This document shows positions 63,747 through 64,000 of a DNA stretch of 64,000 nt, in pieces. This stretch comes from Herbidospora mongoliensis. GTDB taxonomy: Bacteria > Actinomycetota > Actinomycetes > Streptosporangiales > Streptosporangiaceae. The notes beneath the pieces are model-generated. The model had not been told where the DNA came from, searched no databases, and worked only from the letters and a program-made list of their open reading frames with translations. The stretch spans positions 310,001-374,000 of the forward strand of contig NZ_BBXD01000017.1 in assembly GCF_001570545.1 (NCBI RefSeq). Reading direction: 5' to 3'. The stretch's first letter is position 1; each line of letters starts with the position of its first letter. Position numbers and translations under genes: made by a program.

Positions 63747-63762
63747 ATTCTTGGAGGAGACA

Positions 63763-64000
63763 ATGGACCAGCCCCTCACCACCCAGAAGTCAGGCCCGGA
63801 CCTGACCTCACCGCAGCGAGACCAGGAGGAGGAGTCCGTCCACCGCGCACTGGAGGGCTATTACCGCGCCGGCAAGCCGCCGTGGGACACCGGCGTGACA
63901 CCGCCCGAGCTGGTCACCCTGGTCGAGGGGCCCGGCGCGCTGCCGCCCGGCCGCGCTCTCGAACTCGGCTGCGGCACGGGGACCAACGCCATCTACCTCG
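63763..64000 (+). CDS. SAM-dependent methyltransferase, C-terminus beyond window
   Basis: 79 codons visible from the ATG at 63763 with GGAGGAG six bases upstream. WDTGVTPPELV followed by ALELGCGTGTNAIYL is the SAM-binding motif I of class I methyltransferases, resembling the thiopurine/TehB-like or tellurite-resistance group. The frame runs off the right edge. Divergent from the TetR gene and probably repressed by it. Confidence 0.85.
   Translation, partial: MDQPLTTQKSGPDLTSPQRDQEEESVHRALEGYYRAGKPPWDTGVTPPELVTLVEGPGALPPGRALELGCGTGTNAIYL

Overview
High-GC actinomycete DNA, about 70% GC, with GTG/TTG starts, many ATGA-type gene overlaps, SARP and LAL regulators, and a DevS/DevR dormancy system. 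A Streptosporangiales-like host is my inference; the window holds no rRNA or other taxonomic marker.

Region 1 (1-31.7 kb) is a specialised-metabolite gene cluster. Its core is a tightly packed minus-strand unit from 18416 down to 2018 with 17 genes. In transcription order they are: ketoreductase, ACP, FabZ-like dehydratase, GcvT-like folate enzyme, fused ketosynthase/chain-length-factor, nitroreductase, FAD oxidoreductase, epoxide-hydrolase-like protein, acyltransferase, AcpS-like protein 2, NTF2/zinc-ribbon protein, alpha/beta hydrolase, AcpS-like protein 1, beta-helix protein, three ABC-transporter genes and a LuxR-type regulator. The enzyme set fits a reducing type II polyketide or fatty-acid-like (possibly polyene) chain that is then oxidised and exported. 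A cysteine desulfurase and an edge-truncated unknown protein converge on the 3' end of this unit. Divergent from it is a group A flavin monooxygenase. Then come a SARP regulator, an unusual aldo/keto reductase, a UbiA/histidine kinase/response regulator operon, an isopropylmalate synthase followed by a LAL regulator, and an acyl-CoA carboxylase beta subunit that could supply malonyl-type extender. The product cannot be named from sequence.

Region 2 (31.9-37.5 kb): a secreted GH92 alpha-mannosidase, then a graveyard of mobile-element pieces (IS5-like, IS701-like, tyrosine integrase) around an apparently intact solitary MazF/PemK-like toxin gene.

Region 3 (37.5-55.6 kb) is a dormancy/hypoxia island. 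It holds a DevS-like GAF kinase, flavin-reductase-fold proteins, a P-type ATPase, phosphoketolase, a universal stress protein, CBS proteins, a GNAT/acyl-CoA synthetase fusion, a DevR-like regulator, a DoxX-like protein and an Acg nitroreductase. Several promoters carry GGAC-N4-GTCC-type (DevR-like) boxes. At least six member genes are broken, several by clean internal deletions.

Region 4 (55.6-64 kb) starts with a tRNA-Pro-like 3' fragment and an integrase remnant (an old integration site). It continues with a Nudix hydrolase, unknown small genes, a large SARP/AAA regulator, a transposase remnant, a DUF6461-like protein, and a divergent TetR/methyltransferase pair around a clear palindromic operator. 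The methyltransferase runs off the right edge.
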